Positions 46,221 to 54,121 of a DNA stretch of 64,000 bases are shown one piece after another; the stretch's first letter is position 1; every line of letters starts with the position of its first letter. The stretch spans positions 1 through 64,000 of the forward strand of contig CATIQU010000025.1 in assembly GCA_949519155.1 (NCBI GenBank), in the 5' to 3' direction. The translations under genes were made by a program, and so were the position numbers. The notes beneath the pieces are model-generated. The model was given only the letters and a program-made list of their open reading frames with translations. It did not search any database and was not told the origin of the DNA. Source of the stretch: Polaribacter sp. SA4-10. GTDB taxonomy: Bacteria; Bacteroidota; Bacteroidia; Flavobacteriales; Flavobacteriaceae.

Positions 46221-47255
46221 TTAAAAATCTTCTTTAGAATTCACAGTATACGTTCTCCATTTTTCTAAACAAGCCGTAATATCTTCGGGTACTTCAGAAT
46301 TAAAACGCATGAATTTTCCAGTAGTTGGGTGTGTGAAACCTAACGTTTTTGCATGCAAAGCTTGTCTTGGCAATGTTTTAAAACAATTTTGGATAAACTG
46401 CTTATATTTGGTAAAAGTAGTGCCCTTTAAGATGTCGTTTCCACCATAACGTTCATCGTTAAAGAGTGTGTGGCCAATATGTTTAAAATGGGCTCTAATT
46501 TGATGTGTTCTCCCTGTTTCCAATTTACATTGCACCAAAGTAACATACATAAAACGATCAATCACTTTAAAATGCGTGACAGCATGTTTTCCGAAATCTC
46601 CTTCAGGGAAAACATCCATTTGCAATCGATTTTTTAAGCTACGGCCAATATTTCCTTCAATACGTCCTTCATCTTCATCGATATTTCCCCAAACTAAGGC
46701 ATAATATAAGCGTTCTGTAGTTCTGTCAAAAAACTGTTTTGATAAATTTGCCAAAGCAGATTCTGTCTTAGCAACTACCAATAAGCCACTCGTATCTTTA
46801 TCAATTCGATGAACTAATCCTGGGCGTTCGTTTGAATTTGTGGGTAAGTTTTCTATATGATGAATTAAGCCGTTTACTAAAGTTCCAGAATAATTACCAT
46901 GACCAGGGTGTACCACCATTCCTGCTTTTTTATTGACAACAATAACCGCATCATCTTCATAGATGATATCAATTGGTAAATCCTCGGCAACCAATAATTG
47001 TTCTGCTGGTGGATGCGATAACAGTACTCTAACAATATCATTTGGTTTTACTTTATGATTTTGCTTTACTGGTATTTCATTTACTAAAATGTTCCCGCTT
47101 TTTGCTGCCTGTTGAATTTTATTTCGTGTCGCATTTTCTATGAAATTCATTAAAAATTTATCAACCCGAAAAGGCTCTTGCCCTACACTAGCTGTAAATT
47201 TATGATGTTCATATAAATCCTCATTTTCTATTTCTTGGTCGTTGTTCTCTTGCAT
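46221..47255 (-). CDS. RluA/RluD-family 23S rRNA pseudouridine synthase
   Basis: A 344-residue enzyme with an N-terminal S4 RNA-binding domain (about residues 25-90; FRVDKFLMNFIENATRNKIQ, VLVNEIPVKQN-like ILVNEIPVKQN) and the RluA catalytic domain with Asp in HRIDKDTSGLLVVAKT. GRTHQIRAHFKHIGH and the C-terminal HAKTLGFTHPTTGK are typical. It most resembles RluD, which modifies helix 69. It is likely co-transcribed with the upstream PASTA gene (24-bp gap). Confidence 0.93.
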   Translation of the reverse strand: MQENNDQEIENEDLYEHHKFTASVGQEPFRVDKFLMNFIENATRNKIQQAAKSGNILVNEIPVKQNHKVKPNDIVRVLLSHPPAEQLLVAEDLPIDIIYEDDAVIVVNKKAGMVVHPGHGNYSGTLVNGLIHHIENLPTNSNERPGLVHRIDKDTSGLLVVAKTESALANLSKQFFDRTTERLYYALVWGNIDEDEGRIEGNIGRSLKNRLQMDVFPEGDFGKHAVTHFKVIDRFMYVTLVQCKLETGRTHQIRAHFKHIGHTLFNDERYGGNDILKGTTFTKYKQFIQNCFKTLPRQALHAKTLGFTHPTTGKFMRFNSEVPEDITACLEKWRTYTVNSKEDF

Positions 47256-47279
47256 AATTCCTCTGTAAGTACTTGAAAT

Positions 47280-47837
47280 TTAATTTCCTTTACCATCCCC
47301 TAAAATCAACTCAATGATTGAATTTTTAGGTAATTTATCTCCAATCTTTATTTTCCTATTCTTAAACCTTAACCCCCTTACAACATCTTTTCCTATATCT
47401 GGTACATAAGTGAATTCGGTTCCAACATTAAAACCACTCGATTTTAATTCGGTGGTAGCTTGTCTCTTAGTACGTCCATTTAAATCTGACACCTCTAGAG
47501 ATCGATACTTTGAGGGGTTTAAAACCAAATAAATTTTACGTCTTTCTTTTACAAAGTCACCCGCCTTTGGAGTTTGTTCTATGACAGACTTATTTGGGTA
47601 ATTCGGATTGTAACTGGCAGAATCCATCACTTTTAAATCGAGATTTAATTCCGCTAACTTTTGTTTCACTTCAATCAACGTCATTTTTTCCAAGTTTGGG
47701 ACTTGTATTTTTTGTGTGTGATTTGTGGTTATGATTAACCAGAATTTTAATGCGAAAATTAAAAGCAACAAACCCACAAAAGCAATTATTAATTGCTTTA
47801 AAAATGACTTACTAATTAGAAACTGAATAACACCCAT
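47280..47837 (-). CDS. PASTA domain-containing membrane protein
   Basis: A 185-residue protein with one N-terminal membrane span (residues ~15-35) followed by PASTA-type repeats (VPNLEKMTLIEVKQKLAELNL, then VSDLNGRTKRQATTELKSSGF). PASTA domains bind peptidoglycan muropeptides in Ser/Thr kinases and penicillin-binding proteins, but no kinase domain is attached here. It is divergent from ddl, which supports a cell-wall role. Confidence 0.88.
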   Translation of the reverse strand: MGVIQFLISKSFLKQLIIAFVGLLLLIFALKFWLIITTNHTQKIQVPNLEKMTLIEVKQKLAELNLDLKVMDSASYNPNYPNKSVIEQTPKAGDFVKERRKIYLVLNPSKYRSLEVSDLNGRTKRQATTELKSSGFNVGTEFTYVPDIGKDVVRGLRFKNRKIKIGDKLPKNSIIELILGDGKGN

Positions 47838-47902
47838 TTTTCGATATTTAGAACAAACAAAGATATAAAAACTAAACGTGGCTGTTTCTATTTATATTTT
47901 GA

Positions 47903-47910
47903 TAAATTTG
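47903..47910 (+). promoter_or_regulatory. Putative ddl promoter -7 box
   Basis: TAAATTTG matches TAnnTTTG, 19 bases before the ddl start codon. No -33 element was seen. Confidence 0.45.
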
Positions 47911-47929
47911 TTTTATTTTTTTAGCATAA

Positions 47930-48904
47930 ATGAAACATAATATCGCCATAATAATGGGTGGCTATTCATCCGAAGTTGACATTTCTATCAAAAGTGGAAA
48001 TGTTGTTTATACGCATTTAGACAAAGAAAAGTATACTCCTTTTCGAGTACATATTTTACACGATAAATGGGTTGCTTTAGATGCGCATGATAAAGAATAT
48101 CATATCGATAAAAATGATTTTTCTTTTCTATTTGGTGCTCAAAAAATAGTTTTTCATTGCGTTTTTAATGCAATTCATGGCAACCCTGGAGAAAACGGAG
48201 CAATTTTAGCCTACTTTAAATTAATAGGACTGAAGCATACTTCTGCAAATTCTTACCAAATGGCACTCACTTTTAATAAAAGAGATACGCTGAGTGTTGT
48301 TAAAGAATACGGCATTAAAACTGCAACTTCTTATTATTTGAATAAAGGAGCCCAGATTGACCTTGATGCGATCATTGCCAAAGTTGGTTTGCCTTGTTTT
48401 GTAAAACCAAATAATGCAGGGTCTAGTTTTGGGATTTCTAAAGCACATACCATTTCAGCATTGATGCCAGCAATCAAAAAAGCATTTAAAGAAGACGATG
48501 AAATTTTAATTGAGTCTTTTCTAGAAGGCAGGGAAGTTTCTGTAGGAATCATTGATTATCAGAAAAAGATAAAAGTCTTGCCAATCACTGAGATTATTTC
48601 AGAAAATGACTTCTTTGATTATGAGGCAAAATATGAAGGAAAGTCAACAGAAATAACTCCCGCTGAACTTCCGTCAGAAATTCAAGAAAAAGTAGAGGCT
48701 ATCGCCATAAAAGTATATCACAGTTTAAATTTATCTGGTTTTTCAAGAGCAGAATTTATTTTGGTAAAAGGAGAGCCTTATTTTTTAGAAATTAATACAG
48801 TACCTGGTTTAACAGAAGAAAGTATCTTGCCACAGCAAGCTGCATGTGCAGGTATTTCTCTAACACAACTATTTGATAATGCCATTCAGTCGGCTTTAAA
48901 TTAA
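47930..48904 (+). CDS. ddl: D-alanine--D-alanine ligase
   Basis: ATP-grasp ligase that makes D-Ala-D-Ala for peptidoglycan. The 324-residue protein has IIMGGYSSEVDISIKSG, the HGNPGENGAILAYF substrate loop, CFVKPNNAGSSFGISKA (ATP binding), GREVSVGI and the terminal magnesium site FLEINTVPGLTEES. The coaD start follows only four bases after its stop, so the two are co-transcribed. Confidence 0.96.
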   Translation: MKHNIAIIMGGYSSEVDISIKSGNVVYTHLDKEKYTPFRVHILHDKWVALDAHDKEYHIDKNDFSFLFGAQKIVFHCVFNAIHGNPGENGAILAYFKLIGLKHTSANSYQMALTFNKRDTLSVVKEYGIKTATSYYLNKGAQIDLDAIIAKVGLPCFVKPNNAGSSFGISKAHTISALMPAIKKAFKEDDEILIESFLEGREVSVGIIDYQKKIKVLPITEIISENDFFDYEAKYEGKSTEITPAELPSEIQEKVEAIAIKVYHSLNLSGFSRAEFILVKGEPYFLEINTVPGLTEESILPQQAACAGISLTQLFDNAIQSALN

Positions 48905-48908
48905 GAAT

Positions 48909-49361
48909 ATGAAAAGAGCAATTTTTCCAGGATCTTTTGATCCTATAACATTAGGTCACGTTGACATTATAGAAAGAGGGGTTACGTTATTTGATGAGTT
49001 AATTATCGCGATTGGTGTCAATTCAGGAAAAAAATACATGTTCTCTTTGGCGGAACGTAAGCAGTTTATCGAAAATTGTTTCAAAGGTAATCCAAAAATA
49101 AAAGTTGTTACCTACAGAGGATTGACTGTTGATTTCTGCATGAAAAACAACTTCGATTTTATTTTAAGAGGTTTAAGAAATCCAGCAGATTTTGAATTCG
49201 AAAAAGCAATTGCACACACCAATCGAGATCTTGCCCCTGTAGAAACAGTATTCCTATTAACAGCAGCCAGTACCTCGTACATCTCCTCGTCTATTGTTCG
49301 AGATGTCATTCGAAACGACGGAGATTACACCAAATTAGTTCCAAAAATGGTGAGAATTTAG
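48909..49361 (+). CDS. coaD: Phosphopantetheine adenylyltransferase
   Basis: Penultimate enzyme of coenzyme A synthesis. The 150-residue protein has the nucleotidyltransferase motif FPGSFDPITLGHVDII (T/HxGH), GLRNPADFEFE and the C-terminal SYISSSIVRDV. Length is typical. It is coupled to ddl with a four-base gap. Confidence 0.97.
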   Translation: MKRAIFPGSFDPITLGHVDIIERGVTLFDELIIAIGVNSGKKYMFSLAERKQFIENCFKGNPKIKVVTYRGLTVDFCMKNNFDFILRGLRNPADFEFEKAIAHTNRDLAPVETVFLLTAASTSYISSSIVRDVIRNDGDYTKLVPKMVRI

Positions 49362-49399
49362 TGTTTTAATATTTCCAAATTTTGATTGTTAAATAAATT

Positions 49400-51148
49400 A
49401 TGAAGAATACAGCCTTTTTTATTTCGTTCCTTTTGCTCCTTTCTTGCAATACATCTGAAGAAAAAAATCAAACAGAATTTAAAACTTTTTTTGAAAAATC
49501 ATCAGGAACAGCAACACCAGAATATAAAGATGTAATTGCATATTATACAGCTTTAGCAGACGCCTATCCAGAAATATCCCTTTTTTCTTTTGGGCAAACA
49601 GATGCAGGTGAGCCACTGCACTTAGTTATTTATAGTGCTGAGGGAATTTATAATATCGACGAAATTCGAGATTCAAAAAAAAACACACTCTTAATTAATA
49701 ATGGAATTCATCCAGGGGAGTCAGACGGCATCGATGCCTCGATGCTATTTTTGAGAGATATCGTTCAAAATGATTCATTAAAAAAGAACTACAAGAATAC
49801 ACTTATTGCGATTATTCCTGTTTACAATGTTGGTGGAGCTTTAAATAGAAACTCCCATTCAAGAGCCAACCAAAATGGACCTAAAGCATATGGTTTTCGT
49901 GGAAATGCAAGAAACTTTGATTTAAATAGAGACTTTATAAAACAAGATACTAAAAATGCAGCAGCATTTGCAGAGATCTTCCATGCAGTTAATCCAGATG
50001 TTTTTATCGACAATCACGTAAGCAACGGTGCAGATTATCAATATGCAATTACCCATTTATTTACACAACATAATAAATTGGGAGGAGATTTAGGTGAGTT
50101 TTTAGAAACTAAAATGCGTCCCTCTTTAGAACAGTCCTTAAAAGAAAAAGGGATTGACATTACCCCCTATGTAAATGTTTGGGGTACTACGCCAGAAGCT
50201 GGGTGGTCTCAGTTTTACGATTCACCAAGATATTCAACAGGGTACACAACACTTTTTAATACCTTAGGTATGATGGTGGAAACACACATGTTAAAGCCTT
50301 ATAAAATCCGTGTAGAACAAACGTACGAATTGCTTTTTTCGATGTTAGATTTTACGGTAAAAAATACCAATGAAATAAAGACATTAAGAAACAATGCAGT
50401 CGCTCAGATAGTGGCTAAAAAAACATATCCATTAAATTATAAAGTTGATAAACAACATCCCACAATCCTCCGTTTTAAAGGATATGAAGCAACAACTTTA
50501 GAAAGTAAAGTAACTAACGGGAAGCGACTTTTTTATGATCAAACACTTCCATTTACAAAAGAAGTAAATTATTTTAATAACTACGTCGCAACTAAAGAAG
50601 TTAAGCTCCCTAAGGCCTATATTTTACAACAAGGTTGGCATCGCGTAGTAACTCGTTTACAAAATAATAACATTGAATTTACTCGTTTTAAGGCAGACAC
50701 TACTATTGTTGTTGATGTTCAGCATATAGAAGACTATATTACTCGAGAAAATGCATTTGAGGGGCACTATTTACACGCTAATACGACTGTTGGATTGACG
50801 CAAGAATCAATACGTTTTAGAAAAGGAGATTTGTACATTCCAACCCGTCAAAACGGAATTCGATATCTTATTGAAACTTTAGAAGCAGAAGGGATTGATT
50901 CTTTTTTTAATTGGAACTTTTTCGACACAATACTACAACAGAAAGAAGGTTTTTCAGGGTATGTGTTTGAAGATATTGCTGCTAATTTTTTACATGAAAA
51001 TCCCCTAGTGAAAAAAGCATTGGAAGAGAAAATAAAATCGGAAGAGAAATTTGCGAACAGTCTAAGAGCTCAATTGTCTTTTGTGTATCAAAAAACAGCC
51101 CATTATGAAAAAGCACACTTAAGATTACCGATCTTTAAAGTCTATTAA
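49400..51148 (+). CDS. M14-family zinc carboxypeptidase-like lipoprotein
   Basis: A 582-residue envelope protein with a lipobox signal (FLLLLSC, Cys at residue 16). The M14 zinc ligands are HPGES (HxxE, about residues 99-103) and the His in DVFIDNHVSNGADYQY; the general base Glu may lie in MMVETHMLKPYK. A large C-terminal beta region (about 340-550) follows. It probably trims peptides or peptidoglycan stems in the periplasm. The start is 38 bp after coaD. Confidence 0.85.
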   Translation: MKNTAFFISFLLLLSCNTSEEKNQTEFKTFFEKSSGTATPEYKDVIAYYTALADAYPEISLFSFGQTDAGEPLHLVIYSAEGIYNIDEIRDSKKNTLLINNGIHPGESDGIDASMLFLRDIVQNDSLKKNYKNTLIAIIPVYNVGGALNRNSHSRANQNGPKAYGFRGNARNFDLNRDFIKQDTKNAAAFAEIFHAVNPDVFIDNHVSNGADYQYAITHLFTQHNKLGGDLGEFLETKMRPSLEQSLKEKGIDITPYVNVWGTTPEAGWSQFYDSPRYSTGYTTLFNTLGMMVETHMLKPYKIRVEQTYELLFSMLDFTVKNTNEIKTLRNNAVAQIVAKKTYPLNYKVDKQHPTILRFKGYEATTLESKVTNGKRLFYDQTLPFTKEVNYFNNYVATKEVKLPKAYILQQGWHRVVTRLQNNNIEFTRFKADTTIVVDVQHIEDYITRENAFEGHYLHANTTVGLTQESIRFRKGDLYIPTRQNGIRYLIETLEAEGIDSFFNWNFFDTILQQKEGFSGYVFEDIAANFLHENPLVKKALEEKIKSEEKFANSLRAQLSFVYQKTAHYEKAHLRLPIFKVY

Positions 51149-51163
51149 TTCTTCAGTAAACCC

Positions 51164-51790
51164 CTAAAAAGTAGAAGTTATGTTTAAAGTAACTTCGTCC
51201 CAAGTTTTAGAAACACCATCCGCACCTTTATGAAGTTCTTCACAAACTTTATTCAACGAAGCAATCGCTGCTTTTGCATTCCATTTGTTAATGTCTAAGG
51301 TAGATTTCATTGAAAACACATTGTCAATAATAGTATATTCAAACGGAACTTTGTCTGTAATGCCATTCATTTTAATCGTTGCAATTCCAGTTGATATCGA
51401 TGAAATCTCTAGTGTACCTGATAATAAAGAGGTATCCATAAAACTGAAAAAGAATTTTCTAATCTTATAATCTCTACTACTATCTTTTGTAAAAATACTA
51501 CTTACAGGGATAGAAAAAGAGGTATTGTGAATTGCCTCCTTTATGGTGTTTCCATCACCATTAGCGGTAATGTTTACTTTTTTAAATTGCCCATTTACAG
51601 GGATTTTTTCGGTAGTTTTATAAGCAGTCCAACCAATGTCGTTTTTAGCAGCAGCTAAAGAAAACTTCGCTGAAGATTTTACGACCTCTTTTAGAGGGGC
51701 GATAACGGTTTCTGATTTCGATTCAGATTTACACCCCGAAAAATAAACTATAGTTATAAGGAGAACACTACATAGTATTGGATTTTTCAT
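51164..51790 (-). CDS. YceI-like lipoprotein (internal start in the fused frame)
   Basis: From ATG 51790 the 208-residue protein starts with a type II signal peptide (SVLLITIVYFSGC, Cys at residue 19) and continues with a YceI-like lipocalin domain (IGWTAYKTTEKIPVNGQFKKV, STLDINKWNAKAAI). YceI-family proteins bind isoprenoid lipids in the periplasm. It is most likely translated from its own ATG, which would be coupled to the ACBP stop if the A tract were one base shorter. Confidence 0.75.
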   Translation of the reverse strand: MKNPILCSVLLITIVYFSGCKSESKSETVIAPLKEVVKSSAKFSLAAAKNDIGWTAYKTTEKIPVNGQFKKVNITANGDGNTIKEAIHNTSFSIPVSSIFTKDSSRDYKIRKFFFSFMDTSLLSGTLEISSISTGIATIKMNGITDKVPFEYTIIDNVFSMKSTLDINKWNAKAAIASLNKVCEELHKGADGVSKTWDEVTLNITSTF

Positions 51791-52060
51791 GACTTTTTTT
51801 TTTGGATTGATAATAGTATTTGCTAATTTTATATATTCTTTTTTTGCCTCTGTCGCAGACATGTCTTTTAATTGCATCCATGCATTAAATTTAAATGCAT
51901 TTCTAACATTTAGTCCGCTGTTAAAAGAAAAATTATTTCCAAAATTGGCTTGCTTATTAAAAGCATACAATTTTAGCATCACATCAGGCGCAACGGCTTT
52001 TTTTAGACAAGATATTCTCTCGAAAGATTTTACAAACTCTTTGTCTAAATCATCTAACAT
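51164..52060 (-). CDS. Acyl-CoA-binding protein fused in frame to a YceI-like lipoprotein
   Basis: One open frame of 298 codons. Residues 1-85 are an acyl-CoA-binding protein (ACBP) domain: KSFERISCLKKAVAPDVMLKLYAFNKQA, FKFNAWMQLKDMSATEAKKEYI. Residues 91-298 are a complete lipoprotein with its own signal peptide. The junction is a ten-A tract (minus strand; T at 51794-51803). With nine A the ACBP frame would end at TGA overlapping the lipoprotein ATG, the normal operon form. It is therefore either a recent fusion, a slippage site, or a sequencing error. ACBP is a cytosolic carrier of acyl-CoA, so a fused export signal in mid-protein is unlikely to be functional. The start is two bases after psd. 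Confidence 0.6.
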   Translation of the reverse strand: MLDDLDKEFVKSFERISCLKKAVAPDVMLKLYAFNKQANFGNNFSFNSGLNVRNAFKFNAWMQLKDMSATEAKKEYIKLANTIINPKKKVMKNPILCSVLLITIVYFSGCKSESKSETVIAPLKEVVKSSAKFSLAAAKNDIGWTAYKTTEKIPVNGQFKKVNITANGDGNTIKEAIHNTSFSIPVSSIFTKDSSRDYKIRKFFFSFMDTSLLSGTLEISSISTGIATIKMNGITDKVPFEYTIIDNVFSMKSTLDINKWNAKAAIASLNKVCEELHKGADGVSKTWDEVTLNITSTF

Positions 52061-52062
52061 TT

Positions 52063-52722
52063 TTACTTTTTTTCTGCAATTACCTGAGTTCCTCCTTTTA
52101 CAACATCACCTAGCTTAACTGCCAATTTCGTGTTTAAAGGTAAGTAAAGATCTACTCTTGATCCAAATTTGATAAAGCCAGCATCTGTACCTTGCACAAC
52201 TTCATCACCTTCTTTTGCGTAGTTTACAATTCTCTTTGCCAATGCCCCAGCAATTTGACGGTATAAAATTTCACCAAAAGAACTATTTTCTAACACGATT
52301 GAAGTTCTTTCATTTTCTGTAGATGCTTTTGGATGCCACGCAACCAAATATTTCCCTGGGTGGTATTTGCTGTACTTTACAGCACCACTCATTGCGTAGC
52401 GAGTAACGTGCACATTAATCGGTGACATGAAAATAGAAACTTGTAATCTTCTATCTTTAAAATATTCTGGTTCTTCAACCTCCTCAATTACCACAACTTT
52501 ACCGTCAACAGGTGCTATAATGTGATTTTCATTAAGTGTAGTATTTCTTTTAGGATTTCTGAAAAATTGCAAAATTATGATTAAAAAACCTAAAATTAAA
52601 ACCTGAATGCTTTTTGCCACCCATGCAATTTCAATAAATTTTTCTGCAAGTAATACCCCAGCAACAGTTAGTAGTAATGAAACTACAATAATCTTATAAC
52701 CTTCTTTGTGAAAACGAATCAT
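52063..52722 (-). CDS. psd: Phosphatidylserine decarboxylase family protein
   Basis: Makes phosphatidylethanolamine from phosphatidylserine. The 219-residue form is the short (Asd/PSD type II-like) type with two N-terminal membrane segments (residues ~12-50), APVDGKVVVIEEV, FMSPINVHVTRYA and the self-cleavage site in FIKFGSRVD (Gly-Ser, where the pyruvoyl group forms). It follows cdsA with a three-base gap. CdsA and Psd are successive activities of phospholipid synthesis. Confidence 0.94.
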   Translation of the reverse strand: MIRFHKEGYKIIVVSLLLTVAGVLLAEKFIEIAWVAKSIQVLILGFLIIILQFFRNPKRNTTLNENHIIAPVDGKVVVIEEVEEPEYFKDRRLQVSIFMSPINVHVTRYAMSGAVKYSKYHPGKYLVAWHPKASTENERTSIVLENSSFGEILYRQIAGALAKRIVNYAKEGDEVVQGTDAGFIKFGSRVDLYLPLNTKLAVKLGDVVKGGTQVIAEKK

Positions 52723-52725
52723 GAA

Positions 52726-53520
52726 TTATATTATAAAGTTGATATACAAATATACAAACGGAGCAACAAATAACAAACTATCAAATCTGTCTAAAATCCC
52801 TCCATGACCTGGCATTATTGTACCACTGTCTTTTACGTTAGCTTGCCTTTTAAATTTTGATTCTATTAAATCTCCTATTGTGCCAATAACAGAAACAATT
52901 AAAGCAATCACAATCCAGTCTAGTAAACTGTAGTCTGTTATATAGATAGAAATGAGATATCCTGTAGCGATTGAGAACACCAGTCCACCAAAAAAACCTT
53001 CAATCGTTTTTTTAGGAGAGATAGAAACAAATAATTTTCGTTTGCCTAAATTTTTACCCACAATAAAAGCAAAACTATCATTCGTCCAAATAAGGATTAA
53101 GATGCTTAAAACGGTATATGGATTGTACTGATCTCCTTGAAAGGGGATTAAAATTAGAAAACAAAAAGAAAAGACAATGTACCGAATGGTGAGTCCCATT
53201 TTTGAACGATCATCCTTGTAAGAAATTTCTTTTTTTGAAATTAATTGATAGATTAAAAAAAGTGATGAGATAATATTTATTCCTAAAATTCCAACCACAG
53301 CGTAATTATCAGAATTTTTTAATAAAAGGAAAACAGCCGCAGCAAAAAATAGATAGGATGCAAAACTTTTAAAATTAATGATTTTGTGAAATTCCCAAAT
53401 TGAAACTACTGCAAAAATAGCTGTTAGGATTACAAATGATTCTTTAGAATAAAGAATAGCGGAAACAAAAAGAAAAACAAAAATAATTCCAGAGAAACTT
53501 CTTCTTAAAAGGTTGCGCAT
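52726..53520 (-). CDS. cdsA: Phosphatidate cytidylyltransferase
   Basis: Membrane enzyme that makes CDP-diacylglycerol. The 264-residue protein has about eight spans and the exact family signature SKFKRQANVKDSGTIMPGHG followed by GILDRFD near the C-terminus. It lies between the LUD-domain gene (one-base gap) and psd. Confidence 0.96.
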   Translation of the reverse strand: MRNLLRRSFSGIIFVFLFVSAILYSKESFVILTAIFAVVSIWEFHKIINFKSFASYLFFAAAVFLLLKNSDNYAVVGILGINIISSLFLIYQLISKKEISYKDDRSKMGLTIRYIVFSFCFLILIPFQGDQYNPYTVLSILILIWTNDSFAFIVGKNLGKRKLFVSISPKKTIEGFFGGLVFSIATGYLISIYITDYSLLDWIVIALIVSVIGTIGDLIESKFKRQANVKDSGTIMPGHGGILDRFDSLLFVAPFVYLYINFII

Positions 53521-53521
53521 A

Positions 53522-54100
53522 TTATAAATCTTCGAATAGCAGCAAATATAAGTTTTTTGAGTTACTGTTGCCGTAGTTTAAAAAATTATCATCACTTTTT
53601 TTGAGAGTATAATTTTTTATAGCACTTATATTGGTTGGTAAGTTTTTTTTAGAGCTTGTTTTAATACCTGTTAGTCCCTGGCCAGTATCATTAACAATCT
53701 GACTTGTACTTGCATAAATGATGAAATTTTCCGAAAATTCAGTAATTTTTTTACTTTTCAACTGGTTTGAAGAAAACAGAATATCTCCTTTGTCTGCAAT
53801 TAAATGTTCGCAAGAAGTAAAAACTGGCAATGCCTGATCTATTTCTGATGTTTTCGTTTCTTTATCTAAGTATTTTAAAAGAGAGAGGTCTAAAAGTCGA
53901 AGTTGTTCCCAGTTATTTTCAACAAGAATACTTTTTAAGTTTGAAATTACTTCCTCCGTATTTGAACAGTATAGGAACTTCCCGCCTTTGGAAAGAAAAT
54001 TATGTACAAATAAATCATCTAAAGATAAAGAAACCTCCTTGTTCATGGTTTGCTCATCTTCAAATGATTGTCTGTAGAGTAGTTTTTTGAGAAAATTCAT
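53522..54100 (-). CDS. LUD-domain (LutC/YkgG-like) protein
   Basis: A 192-residue protein with features of the LUD domain of LutB/LutC lactate-utilisation proteins: LVENNWEQLRLLD, HLIADKGDILFSSNQLK and the motif region FIIYASTSQIVNDTGQGL. lutA and lutB partners are absent. It is conserved in this position between ftsH and cdsA in many flavobacteria, as far as I recall. It does not look like a lactate operon gene; the function is unknown. It is separated by 21 bp from ftsH. Confidence 0.75.
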   Translation of the reverse strand: MNFLKKLLYRQSFEDEQTMNKEVSLSLDDLFVHNFLSKGGKFLYCSNTEEVISNLKSILVENNWEQLRLLDLSLLKYLDKETKTSEIDQALPVFTSCEHLIADKGDILFSSNQLKSKKITEFSENFIIYASTSQIVNDTGQGLTGIKTSSKKNLPTNISAIKNYTLKKSDDNFLNYGNSNSKNLYLLLFEDL

Positions 54101-54121
54101 TACTAAAATTAAACCGTTAAA

